This document shows positions 37,400 to 45,862 of a stretch of DNA of 64,000 nucleotides, piece by piece. The notes beneath the pieces are model-generated. The model made no database searches and was not told the DNA's origin. It worked only from the letters and a program-made list of their open reading frames with translations. How positions within the stretch are numbered: position 1 is the first letter of the stretch; the number at the start of each line of letters is the position of its first letter. Position numbers and translations under genes: made by a program. Source of the DNA: Eubacterium sp. 1001713B170207_170306_E7 (GTDB lineage: Bacteria; Bacillota; Clostridia; Eubacteriales; Eubacteriaceae); contig NZ_JADMVE010000007.1 in the NCBI RefSeq assembly GCF_015547515.1, positions 178,374-242,373 on the forward strand, read 5' to 3'.

Positions 37400-40212
37400 A
37401 ATACATAGATGTCAAGGGTGCCAAAGAGCACAACCTTAAAAATATTAATGTCAAAATACCGAGGGACCAGCTGGTGGTGCTGACTGGCCTGAGCGGCTCG
37501 GGCAAATCCTCGCTGGCCTTTGATACCATTTACGCGGAGGGGCAGAGACGCTATGTCGAGTCCCTCTCCGCCTACGCCAGACAGTTTCTGGGACAGACCC
37601 AAAAGCCCAACGTGGAAAGCATTGACGGCCTGTCGCCGGCCATTTCCATTGACCAGAAAACCACCAACCGCAACCCCCGCTCCACCGTGGGGACCGTGAC
37701 GGAAATATACGATTATTTCCGTCTGCTTTATGCCCGGATCGGTATCCCGCACTGCCCAAAATGCGGCAAGGTCATTGAGTCCCAGAGTGTGGACCAGATC
37801 GTGGACACGGTCCAGGCCCTGGAGCCCGGTACCAAGTTCCAGATTTTGGCGCCCGTGGTGCGCGGCGAAAAGGGACAGCACAAAAAACTACTGGACCATT
37901 TGAAAAAAGAAGGCTATGTGCGCCTGATCGTGGACGGTGAGGCCAGAGAGACCAGTGAGGACATCGAGCTGGAAAAAAATAAGAAGCACAGCATCGAGGT
38001 CGTAGTTGACCGCCTTAAGAGCAAGGAAAACATGACCAAGCGCCTGACCGATTCCATCGAGACAGCCCTGCACCTGGCCAACGGTCTGGTAATCTGCGAC
38101 ATAATCGGCGGCGAACAGCAGCTTTTCAGCGAAAAGCTGTCCTGTCCCGACTGCGGCATTGCCATGGATACTCTGGAGCCCCGGACCTTTTCCTTTAACA
38201 ACCCCTTCGGGATGTGCCCCGAGTGCCACGGCCTTGGCTTTCATAAGGAGATTGACCCGGATCTGCTGATCCCGGATAAGAGCCTGTCCGTGGAACAGGG
38301 GGCCATCAAGTTTTTCGGGTTGAAGAACGACTCGAAAATCATGGTCAACCTCATACGTGCCATTGCGAAAAAATACAACTTTACCCTGGACCAGCCCCTG
38401 ACAGAAGCGCCGGAGGCCTTTCTTCAGGAGCTGCTTTACGGCTCGGACGAAATTTTGGAAATTGAGTACGAGGGCAAGTTTTCAGGCACCTATACGACCA
38501 CCTTTGAAGGCCTTGTCAACAATATGGAGCGCCGCTATCAGGAAACCCACTCCGAGGGCATGCGCAGCCTTATCGACAAGTACATGTCCGAAATCCCCTG
38601 TCCGAAGTGCAAGGGAAAACGCCTGAACCCCACCAGCCTTGCGGTCACCGTGCAGGACAAAAACATTATCGATCTGACCGATATGTCGGTCAGGGAGCTT
38701 TTAGGCTTCTTTTCAGACATGGAGCTCACGGAAACGGAACAGATGATTGGCGAACAGATTTTTATCGAGATCAACGCCCGCCTGAAATTTTTACAGGATG
38801 TTGGCCTGGAATACCTGACCCTGTCCCGGGCCGCGGGAACCCTGTCCGGCGGCGAATCCCAGCGTATCCGCCTGGCGACCCAGATCGGCTCCGGTCTTGT
38901 GGGGGTGCTCTATGTGCTGGATGAGCCCAGCATCGGCCTGCACCAGCGGGATAACCAGAAGCTGCTGAAAACCCTGCGCCGCCTCACCGATCTGGGCAAT
39001 ACCCTGGTGGTGGTGGAGCATGATGACGAAACCATGGAGGAAGCGGACTGGATTGTGGACATCGGCCCGGGCGCTGGCGTTCACGGCGGCGAGATCATTG
39101 CCGAGGGGACGGTTGAGGATATCAAGAAGGCACCGGACTCCATTACCGGCCAGTACCTGAGCGGTAAAAAGCAGATTGCGGTGCCAAAGGAGCGCCGGGC
39201 CGGTAAAGGCACGGCCATCACCATCAAGGGCGCGACCCAGAATAATCTGAAGAACATTGACGTGTCCTTCCCGCTGGGCAAGTTTATCTGTGTCACGGGG
39301 GTTTCCGGCTCCGGAAAGAGTACGCTGGTCAATGAGATTTTATACAAGGGCGCTTCCCAGAAGCTATACCGCAGCTTTAAGAAGCCCGGAAAATACAAAA
39401 GCATCGAAGGCCTGGATGAGATCGACAAGGTTATCGCCATTGACCAGTCACCCATCGGCCGGACGCCAAGGTCCAATCCGGCCACCTATACCGGCGTGTT
39501 CGACATGATCCGGGACCTTTTCGCCAAGACCCCCGAGGCCAAGGCCCGGGGCTATAAAAAGGGCCGCTTCAGCTTTAACGTGAAGGGCGGCCGCTGTGAA
39601 AAATGCAGCGGCGACGGCATCCTCAAAATCGAGATGCACTTCCTGCCCGACGTCTATGTGCCCTGCGAGGTCTGCCACGGGCAGCGGTATAACCGCGAAA
39701 CCCTGGAGGTCAAGTACAAGGGCAAGAACATTGCCGATGTGCTGGATATGACGGTCGAGGAATCCCTGAAGTTTTTCGAGCATCTGCCCAATATCCGCAA
39801 TAAAATGCAGACGCTGTATGACGTGGGCCTGGGCTACGTGAAGCTGGGACAGCCGTCCACACAGCTTTCCGGCGGGGAGGCCCAGCGGATCAAGCTGGCC
39901 ACTGAGCTCTCAAAGCGCAATACGGGCCGCACCCTCTATATTCTGGATGAACCGACCACCGGGCTTCATATGGCCGATGTCTCGAGGCTGATCGACGTAT
40001 TGCAGCGTCTGGCCGATACGGGCAGCACCGTGGTGGTCATTGAGCATCAGCTGGATATGGTTAAGGTTGCCGACCATATTATTGATCTGGGACCCGAGGG
40101 CGGCGACGGCGGCGGCATGGTGGTGTGCACCGGCACCCCTGAGGAAGTCGCCAAGGTGAAGAAATCCTACACGGGGCAGTATCTGGCTAAGATTTTACAT
40201 AAAAAATACTAA
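37396..40212 (+). CDS. uvrA: Excinuclease ABC subunit A
   Basis: A 938-residue tandem ABC ATPase that finds bulky DNA lesions with UvrB. The first Walker A is GLSGSGKSS and the second is [12 protein letters not shown] signatures are LSGGESQRI and LSGGEAQRI. Zinc-binding CxxC pairs appear as CPKCGK, CPDCG, CPECHG and CEKCSGDG. Length is normal. Translationally coupled to uvrB. No terminator was found before the feo promoter. Confidence 0.98.
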   Translation: MKYIDVKGAKEHNLKNINVKIPRDQLVVLTGLSGSGKSSLAFDTIYAEGQRRYVESLSAYARQFLGQTQKPNVESIDGLSPAISIDQKTTNRNPRSTVGTVTEIYDYFRLLYARIGIPHCPKCGKVIESQSVDQIVDTVQALEPGTKFQILAPVVRGEKGQHKKLLDHLKKEGYVRLIVDGEARETSEDIELEKNKKHSIEVVVDRLKSKENMTKRLTDSIETALHLANGLVICDIIGGEQQLFSEKLSCPDCGIAMDTLEPRTFSFNNPFGMCPECHGLGFHKEIDPDLLIPDKSLSVEQGAIKFFGLKNDSKIMVNLIRAIAKKYNFTLDQPLTEAPEAFLQELLYGSDEILEIEYEGKFSGTYTTTFEGLVNNMERRYQETHSEGMRSLIDKYMSEIPCPKCKGKRLNPTSLAVTVQDKNIIDLTDMSVRELLGFFSDMELTETEQMIGEQIFIEINARLKFLQDVGLEYLTLSRAAGTLSGGESQRIRLATQIGSGLVGVLYVLDEPSIGLHQRDNQKLLKTLRRLTDLGNTLVVVEHDDETMEEADWIVDIGPGAGVHGGEIIAEGTVEDIKKAPDSITGQYLSGKKQIAVPKERRAGKGTAITIKGATQNNLKNIDVSFPLGKFICVTGVSGSGKSTLVNEILYKGASQKLYRSFKKPGKYKSIEGLDEIDKVIAIDQSPIGRTPRSNPATYTGVFDMIRDLFAKTPEAKARGYKKGRFSFNVKGGRCEKCSGDGILKIEMHFLPDVYVPCEVCHGQRYNRETLEVKYKGKNIADVLDMTVEESLKFFEHLPNIRNKMQTLYDVGLGYVKLGQPSTQLSGGEAQRIKLATELSKRNTGRTLYILDEPTTGLHMADVSRLIDVLQRLADTGSTVVVIEHQLDMVKVADHIIDLGPEGGDGGGMVVCTGTPEEVAKVKKSYTGQYLAKILHKKY

Positions 40213-40239
40213 ATATTACCGATCTTTTCACGAAATGCG

Positions 40240-40268
40240 TTGACAGGTACTGTCTAATTAAGTATAAT
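40240..40268 (+). promoter_or_regulatory. feoAB promoter with palindromic operator
   Basis: Perfect consensus: TTGACA (40240-40245), a 17-base spacer and TATAAT (40263-40268). A palindrome, GACAG-GTA-CTGTC (40242-40254), overlaps the -35 element, a fitting site for a metal-dependent repressor of iron uptake. Confidence 0.85.
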
Positions 40269-40308
40269 AAAGCTAACAAAAGAGTTTAACAGACAGTGGG
40301 TGATAAAG

Positions 40309-40533
40309 ATGAAAACAACATTGAAGGATTTAAGACCTGGTGAATCAGGTGTGGTTGATACAATTTCGGTGGAGGGCCTCATGCGCCGCAAGCTCATGGA
40401 TATGGGCGTAACCCCCGGTGTTGAGGTCATGGTCGATAAGGTAGCGCCTTTTGGAGATCCGATTGAAATTCACCTTAGAGGCTATGCACTGAGCCTGCGC
40501 AAAAACGATGCTGAAAATATATTGATCGCCTGA
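40309..40533 (+). CDS. feoA: Ferrous iron transport protein FeoA
   Basis: A 74-residue SH3-like protein (TLKDLRPGESGVVDTI, MDMGVTPGVEVMVDKVAPFGDPIEI, and a final strand with LSLRKNDAENI). It associates with FeoB and is needed for Fe(II) uptake. The ATG at 40309 is chosen over an upstream GTG that overlaps the ribosome binding site. A hairpin separates it from feoB. No feoC is present. Confidence 0.93.
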   Translation: MKTTLKDLRPGESGVVDTISVEGLMRRKLMDMGVTPGVEVMVDKVAPFGDPIEIHLRGYALSLRKNDAENILIA

Positions 40534-40566
40534 TTGTTTTAAGAGTCAAAATAAATATTAAATCAC

Positions 40567-40598
40567 AAAAACCGCCTTTTTTTAAGGTGGTTTTTCTC
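40567..40598 (+). terminator. Hairpin between feoA and feoB
   Basis: AAAACCGCCTT (40568-40578) pairs with 40584-40594 (one G-U), then a T-rich tail. Probably partial, giving more feoA than feoB message; no second promoter was evident before feoB. Confidence 0.8.
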
Positions 40599-40650
40599 TT
40601 GTAAGGGTAAGTTAGTTTTATGTGACATCCTAAAAACCGAGGAGTATTTT

Positions 40651-42681
40651 ATGAATTATCGTGTTGCACTGGTGGGAAATCCGAACTCTGGAAAGACCAC
40701 CCTATTTAACAGCCTGACCGGAAGCAATCTGTATGTGGGGAACTGGCCGGGCGTCACCATTGAAAAAAAGGAGGGGGACCTGCGAAATACCACGGACAAG
40801 ATCACCCTGGTGGATCTTCCCGGCATTTATTCGCTGGCGCCTTATTCGATGGATGAGATCGTGTCAAGGGATTTTTTGCTGAATGAACCGCCGGACCTGA
40901 TCATCAATATTTTAGACGCGTCAAACATCGAGCGGAACCTGTACCTGACCACCCAGCTGATGGAATTGAAGATTCCCATCATCGGTGTGCTGAACATGAT
41001 GGACATCGTTGAGAAAAAGGGCTTGAAGCTGGACCTTCATTCCCTGAACAGAGGCTTTGGCTTCCCATTTGTGGAGATATCGGCCCAAAAAGGGGTGGGC
41101 ATTGAGGCGCTGATCAAGGCGGTTGAGAAAAAGCTGGAGGAGGACCGGAAAGCCGGAAAAACACCGGAATTCCGTCCGGTTTTTCCAGACCGGATCGGAG
41201 CGGCCATCATGGACTTCGACAACCTGGTACAGCGGTCCTACCCGGATATTCTGCCCGGCTATCCAAAGCTGTTCAGAAGCATCAAGCTCATTGAAAAGGA
41301 TGAGGAAATCCTGAAAAAGGTGGGGGACTGCTTTGGCCTGGATCAGGATATTTACGACGCCCGGGAAAAGATCCACGAGATCAGCGGACAGGATGTGGAC
41401 AGCACCATCGCGGATTACCGCTACCGTTTTATCACCGGCCAGGTGGCAAAGGCGACGAAAAAGATCGGCAAGAGCCATCTGGCCTTTGAGGACCGCCTGG
41501 ACAGGGTGCTGATGAACCGCTACGCAGCCCTGCCCATTTTCTTTGTCTTTATGTTCATCATTTACTTTGTATCCATCAATGTGGTGGGAGACGGCACCAC
41601 GGGCTTGATCGAGGGCTTTATCAGCGAGACGCTGATTCCGGGTGTAACGGGCTTCATGGAGGGGCTGAACGTGGCCCCGTGGCTCATCGCTTTGGTCACC
41701 GAGGGGGCCATTACCGGCGTGGGGGCGGTGCTGACCTTTATCCCACAGATTACCGTGCTGTTCATCTTCGTCTCTGTGCTGGAGGACAGCGGCTACATGG
41801 CGCGGGTGGCCTTTATGATGGACCGTGTGTTCCGGAAATTCGGCCTTTCAGGAAAATCCTTTATCCCCATGGTGGTGGGGCTTGGCTGCTCGGTGCCGGG
41901 GATTATGGCGACACGGACCCTGGAGAATGAGCGGGAGCGCAAGCTCACCATTATCCTGACGCCTTTTATTTCCTGCGGGGCCAAGATGCCGATCTATGTG
42001 CTTATGGCGTCGGCCTTTTTCTCAAAGGCCCAGTCGGTCATGGTTTTTTCCTTATATATCGTAAGCCTGCTGGTGGTTTTTGTCTCGGGTGTGGTCTTAT
42101 CCAAGACGGTGTTTAAGGGGCAGGATTCCGGTTATCTGCTGGAGCTGCCGCCCTACCGCCTGCCGGTGCTTAAAAACACGGTCACCCAGGTATGGCAGCG
42201 TGTGAAGGAATTTATCGTGCGGGCCGGCACCATTATCTTCGCGGCTTCGGTTATTCTGTGGTTTCTCCAGAATTTCGGCACGGATTTCCAGATGACCGCC
42301 AATGCCGATGAAAGCATTCTGGCAACCTTTGGCAAAATCATCGCCCCGGTTTTTGCCCCTCTGGGCTTTGGCAACTGGGTGGCCAGCGTTTCGGTATTGT
42401 CCGGCATCGCGGCCAAGGAGATGATCATCAGTACCATGAGTGTTCTGACCAGTACCTTTGACGGCGGCTTTACCATGGCGCTGGGACAGATTTTCACCCC
42501 GCTCTCGGCTTACAGCTTTATCCTGTTTGTGCTTCTGGCCTCGCCCTGCATGGCGGCGCTGGCGACCATGAAAAAGGAGCTGGGAAGCTGGAAAACCTTT
42601 GGCTTTGCCATTTTGTACCAGACGGGTACCGCCTATCTGATCTCCATGCTGGTTTATCAGGTCGGAAGCCTGTTTATTTGA
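40651..42681 (+). CDS. feoB: Ferrous iron transporter FeoB
   Basis: A 676-residue membrane transporter with an N-terminal G domain. G1 is GNPNSGKTT (near 8-16), followed by NWPGVTIEKKEG, G3 DLPGIYSL and G4 NMMD; a helical GDI-like segment covers about 170-275. The membrane part (about 285-675) has about ten helices with two Gate motifs containing conserved cysteines (GLGCSVPGIMATRTL; SCGAKMPIYVL). Imports Fe(II) under anoxic conditions. Confidence 0.97.
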   Translation: MNYRVALVGNPNSGKTTLFNSLTGSNLYVGNWPGVTIEKKEGDLRNTTDKITLVDLPGIYSLAPYSMDEIVSRDFLLNEPPDLIINILDASNIERNLYLTTQLMELKIPIIGVLNMMDIVEKKGLKLDLHSLNRGFGFPFVEISAQKGVGIEALIKAVEKKLEEDRKAGKTPEFRPVFPDRIGAAIMDFDNLVQRSYPDILPGYPKLFRSIKLIEKDEEILKKVGDCFGLDQDIYDAREKIHEISGQDVDSTIADYRYRFITGQVAKATKKIGKSHLAFEDRLDRVLMNRYAALPIFFVFMFIIYFVSINVVGDGTTGLIEGFISETLIPGVTGFMEGLNVAPWLIALVTEGAITGVGAVLTFIPQITVLFIFVSVLEDSGYMARVAFMMDRVFRKFGLSGKSFIPMVVGLGCSVPGIMATRTLENERERKLTIILTPFISCGAKMPIYVLMASAFFSKAQSVMVFSLYIVSLLVVFVSGVVLSKTVFKGQDSGYLLELPPYRLPVLKNTVTQVWQRVKEFIVRAGTIIFAASVILWFLQNFGTDFQMTANADESILATFGKIIAPVFAPLGFGNWVASVSVLSGIAAKEMIISTMSVLTSTFDGGFTMALGQIFTPLSAYSFILFVLLASPCMAALATMKKELGSWKTFGFAILYQTGTAYLISMLVYQVGSLFI

Positions 42682-42688
42682 TTTATCT

Positions 42689-42710
42689 GCGGCCCTGGGC
42701 CGCTTTTTTT
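42689..42710 (+). terminator. feoB terminator
   Basis: GCGGCC (42689-42694), loop CTG, GGCCGC (42698-42703), then seven T. Confidence 0.9.
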
Positions 42711-42775
42711 GTTAACACTTTAGCATCTTTGGGTAGATATAATCATAGCAATATAAAAGCAAAATGGAGGAAACC

Positions 42776-43456
42776 ATGAAAAAGACACAGGCATCTGCCC
42801 AAAACGATTCAGGCGGCCGCTCCTTTGCGGCGGGCTTGAATTTTTATAAATTATTCTGGATTTTTATGATCGGCTGTTTTTTAGGGACGATTCTTGAAAT
42901 GATTTTCTGCTTTGTCACCCAGCATGGCCTGATTGAGAGCCGGTCGGGTCTGATTTACGGTCCCCTTAACCCGGTCTACGGCTTTGGGGCCGTGGTGCTG
43001 ACCATTGTTTTAAGGCCCCTGGCCCACAAAAGAGACCTGATCATCTTTCTTTTCAGTATGGTTATCGGCTCAGGCTTCGAGTATCTCTGTTCGGCCTTTC
43101 AGCAGTATTTTATGGGGACCGTGTCCTGGGATTACAGCAATCTGCCCCTTAACATCGGCGGGCGCACCTGCCTGCTGTACGGCCTGTTCTGGGGGCTTCT
43201 GGGGCTTTTGTGGGTAAAGGATATTTACCCGTATTTCTCCAGATGGATCGAAAAAATCCCCAATAAGGTGGGGGTAGTGCTGACCTGGGTGCTGGTGGTG
43301 TTTATGGTCTTTAACATGGCGATCTCCGCCCTGGCGGTTCAGCGCTGGGACCAGCGTGACCACGGCGTGAAGGCGGACAATGCCTTTGAGGAATTTCTGG
43401 ATAAGACCTATCCTGACGATTTTATGCGGAAGATTTACCCGAATATGATCCTTTAG
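42776..43456 (+). CDS. Putative ABC transporter permease-like membrane protein (CmpB family)
   Basis: A 226-residue protein with about five membrane helices. GCFLGTILEMIFCFVTQHGLIESRSGLIYGPLNPVYGFGA holds the signature of the Firmicute family called putative ABC transporter permease (PF06541), and WDYSNLPLNIGGRTCLLYGLFWG supports it. No ATPase partner is nearby and the true function is unknown. The ATG at 42776 has GGAGG six bases upstream; an ATG four codons earlier is less likely. Monocistronic. Confidence 0.85.
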   Translation: MKKTQASAQNDSGGRSFAAGLNFYKLFWIFMIGCFLGTILEMIFCFVTQHGLIESRSGLIYGPLNPVYGFGAVVLTIVLRPLAHKRDLIIFLFSMVIGSGFEYLCSAFQQYFMGTVSWDYSNLPLNIGGRTCLLYGLFWGLLGLLWVKDIYPYFSRWIEKIPNKVGVVLTWVLVVFMVFNMAISALAVQRWDQRDHGVKADNAFEEFLDKTYPDDFMRKIYPNMIL

Positions 43457-43470
43457 CAAAGGCACCATAA

Positions 43471-43526
43471 AAAAAGCCCCTGACTTTTGATGAAGCGGCT
43501 GCTCAATCAAAAGCCAGGGGCTTTTT
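43471..43526. terminator. Terminator between convergent membrane protein genes
   Basis: AAAAAGCCCCTG (43471-43482) and CAGGGGCTTTTT (43515-43526) close a long stem extended by CTTTTGAT/ATCAAAAG. T-tracts on both strands. Confidence 0.9.
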
Positions 43527-43552
43527 GGGCGTTGGTTTCGGGCGGTCCGCCG

Positions 43553-44497
43553 TCAGTTTTCGATTTCCCGGTTTGGTTCCAGGCCCAAGCCTGGCTCTGG
43601 CGTTTTGAGGTCAAGGCCTTCATATTCCGGTGCCTTTTCCTTAAAGACCGTCAATATGGTGACGCCGGTCAGAATCAGCACACAGCCCAGCACGCTTTTC
43701 AGCGTAACGGGTTCTCCCAGAAAGATGATGCCGCAGACCACGCTGGTGATGGGCTCAAACATGCTGAGAATGGCGGCTGTGGTGCCGCCGGACAGCTTGA
43801 CGCCCAGCTGGAACAGGGTAATGCCCAGAAAGCCGCAGAGCATGGCCACCAGAAAGGAGAGCAGCCAGCCCATAGGGGTGATGGCAAGAGTCAGGGTGCC
43901 GGTGAACAGGCCGTAGATAAAGACAAAGCCGGCCACAAACAGGTTGATGTAAAAGGACAGCTTGAGGGGGTGCAGTTCTAAAAGACTGCTTTTATCCAGA
44001 TACAGGATATAAAAGGCATAGGTCAGGCCGGAAACCAGGGCCAGGAGGATCCCCAGCAGGCCGCCCTCAATTTTGCCGCCCATAAAAAAACTGATGCCGG
44101 CCGTGGCGATGACCAGGGCCAGTATCTTGGGTTTGGTCAGATGCTCTTTAAAGATCAGAATGGCGCCCAGGGCCACAAACACCGGATAGACAAAGTGCAG
44201 GGTGGTGGCAGTGCCCACCGGAATATAGTTATAGGACTGGTACAGCATGAGGGTGGTGACTGCGGAACCGATAAAGCTGATGATCAGAAGCTGCCTGAGC
44301 TGGCTTCTGGTCAGCTTAAAGGACACCTTCTGCTGCTTGAGGATAAGCCATAAAACCGGTACACAGAAAAAGGTCCTTAAAAAAGTCAGCATGATGGAAT
44401 TGCTGCCGTTAAGGTAGGTGATTTTCCCCATGATCGGTGTAAAGCCAAAGATACAGGCCGAGAGTATGATAAACAAATTTCCTTTTAAGCTTTTCAT
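43553..44497 (-). CDS. EamA/DMT-superfamily transporter
   Basis: About 314 residues with ten predicted helices in two EamA repeats. GNLFIILSACIFGFTPIMGK opens the first, and GILLALVSGLTYAFYILYLDKSSL opens the second. The FYQSYNYIPVGTATTLHFVYPVFVALGAIL-like segment is typical of drug/metabolite exporters, many of which move amino acids or nucleotides. The ATG at 44497 has GGAGG upstream; a start 22 codons earlier has none. It lies downstream of the racemase gene on the same strand, with a terminator between. Confidence 0.9.
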   Translation of the reverse strand: MKSLKGNLFIILSACIFGFTPIMGKITYLNGSNSIMLTFLRTFFCVPVLWLILKQQKVSFKLTRSQLRQLLIISFIGSAVTTLMLYQSYNYIPVGTATTLHFVYPVFVALGAILIFKEHLTKPKILALVIATAGISFFMGGKIEGGLLGILLALVSGLTYAFYILYLDKSSLLELHPLKLSFYINLFVAGFVFIYGLFTGTLTLAITPMGWLLSFLVAMLCGFLGITLFQLGVKLSGGTTAAILSMFEPITSVVCGIIFLGEPVTLKSVLGCVLILTGVTILTVFKEKAPEYEGLDLKTPEPGLGLEPNREIEN

Positions 44498-44575
44498 TTT
44501 TCCTCCAACGATATAAATGCTTCCCAACAGCACAAGCATACACCATAATCCGGGGAAAAACAAGGGGTCAAAAAA

Positions 44576-44610
44576 GTAAAAAAGGCCTGCGCGATGGGCA
44601 GGCCCTTTTT
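44576..44610 (-). terminator. Terminator after racemase gene
   Basis: On the minus strand AAAAAGGGCCTGC pairs with GCAGGCCTTTTTT around a short loop, then further T. Lies 13 bases past the stop. Confidence 0.88.
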
Positions 44611-44622
44611 AAATAAGTCTTT

Positions 44623-45684
44623 TTAAAAAGCGCATTTGTCAATGTATTCCGAGGTCGAGGCGTGAAGGGCGCTGACGTAATTGCAGCGGAAGGACACAAT
44701 ATCCCCGATTTGGTAATCACGGCCGCATTCGGTAATGTCCACAATCAGGTGGTCTGAGCTGGAGGCGATGATCTCAAGGTCTTTATCCAGCGGGGTCAGA
44801 TCCTCCATGGTGGTATCCTGCTTGCCCAGGGCGCAGATGGCCCGCCTGCGGATACCGCGGTCCTCAAATACCGGGGTGCAGCCATAGGCGTCACAGCCGA
44901 TTTTGCCAATGGGCATGGAGGGCTTATCCTTGATCTCGATGATTTCCACATCCAAAATAAAATTGTCATCGTGAAGCTTTTCATAGCGCAGGTTGTTGGA
45001 GGTGTCGTTTCCGATGAGGATCAGCTCGCCGATGCGCAGGTTGTTGATACAGGCCGGGATGGTGCTGTCCTCCACCATAAAATAGGTGCTGGACGCGCCG
45101 CCGGAGGTGATGGCGCAGTCCAGGCCAAAGCGTTTTCTGAGAAGGGTCTGGAAATCGTCAAAGCGCTCGTAGGTTTCCACGGTGGGCACGATGGCGCCAG
45201 TACAGGACAGGTTGGCGCCGATACCCCGGATGTCAATGTTTTTAAGCTTCAGCATCTCGGCCATATCCGCACAGAGGGATTCCTCTGTGAAATAGCCCTC
45301 GCGCAGGTCGCCCAGATCCACCATGATCAGCACCTCGTGCTTTTTATGGTGCCTGGCGGCCGCGGCGTCCAGAGCCTGGACGGTTTTCAGCTCAGAGTTT
45401 AAGGAAAGGGTGGCGTACTGGACGGTTTCTTCAACCTCGGAGAGCATGGGCATGCGGATCAGCCACTTGGGGCAGTTAAGGTCTGCGAGGGTGATGAGAT
45501 TCTGGACACGGGAATCGCCAAGGGCGGTAACGCCCCCTGCGAGCAGGGTTTCGGCAATCTCATAGTTGCCGCCGGTGCATTTGGTAATGCCAGTTACGCA
45601 GATGCCCTTTTCCGCCGCGGCCTTTACAACCGTCTGTGTATTTTCAAGAATTTGCTGTTTGTTAAATCGCAATAATGGATACAT
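44623..45684 (-). CDS. PLP-dependent alanine/ornithine racemase family enzyme
   Basis: A 353-residue fold-type III PLP enzyme. The Schiff-base lysine is Lys35 in VTGITKCTGG. The phosphate-binding SGGASSTYF and the barrel motif MVDLGDLREGYF, plus IGANLSCTGAI, match the ornithine/alanine racemase family rather than biosynthetic Alr, which carries a different C-terminal domain and catalytic tyrosine context. Probable reaction: interconversion of L- and D-ornithine or another amino acid. Orr-type enzymes take part in clostridial amino-acid fermentation, but no ornithine aminomutase genes are nearby. Confidence 0.88.
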   Translation of the reverse strand: MYPLLRFNKQQILENTQTVVKAAAEKGICVTGITKCTGGNYEIAETLLAGGVTALGDSRVQNLITLADLNCPKWLIRMPMLSEVEETVQYATLSLNSELKTVQALDAAAARHHKKHEVLIMVDLGDLREGYFTEESLCADMAEMLKLKNIDIRGIGANLSCTGAIVPTVETYERFDDFQTLLRKRFGLDCAITSGGASSTYFMVEDSTIPACINNLRIGELILIGNDTSNNLRYEKLHDDNFILDVEIIEIKDKPSMPIGKIGCDAYGCTPVFEDRGIRRRAICALGKQDTTMEDLTPLDKDLEIIASSSDHLIVDITECGRDYQIGDIVSFRCNYVSALHASTSEYIDKCAF

Positions 45685-45785
45685 GGTTCACCTCAAAAAT
45701 TTTATACGTTCTCTTAGTATACCATGTTTTTATAAAGAGTGTATGAAGATTTTTAAAATAATTACGCCCTTTCCGTGGCTTTAGG

Positions 45786-45814
45786 TTGACAGTATTTTCC
45801 GCCTTGTTTATAAT
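45786..45814 (+). promoter_or_regulatory. leuS promoter, perfect consensus
   Basis: TTGACA (45786-45791), a 17-base spacer and TATAAT (45809-45814). The leader before leuS is only about 40 bases, so no T-box fits. Confidence 0.88.
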
Positions 45815-45862
45815 TAAGGGTGCACTTATACACGTATTTTGATTATTAATTTGGAGGAACCC

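Noticed and set aside
43471..43981. Plus-strand open frame after the CmpB-like gene
   Set aside because: It runs antisense through the EamA transporter and includes the terminator; its Gln/Ala/His-rich product is a shadow.
45685..45862. T-box leader before leuS
   Set aside because: The consensus promoter leaves only about 40 bases of leader, and the T-box sequence (AGGGTGG-like) is absent.
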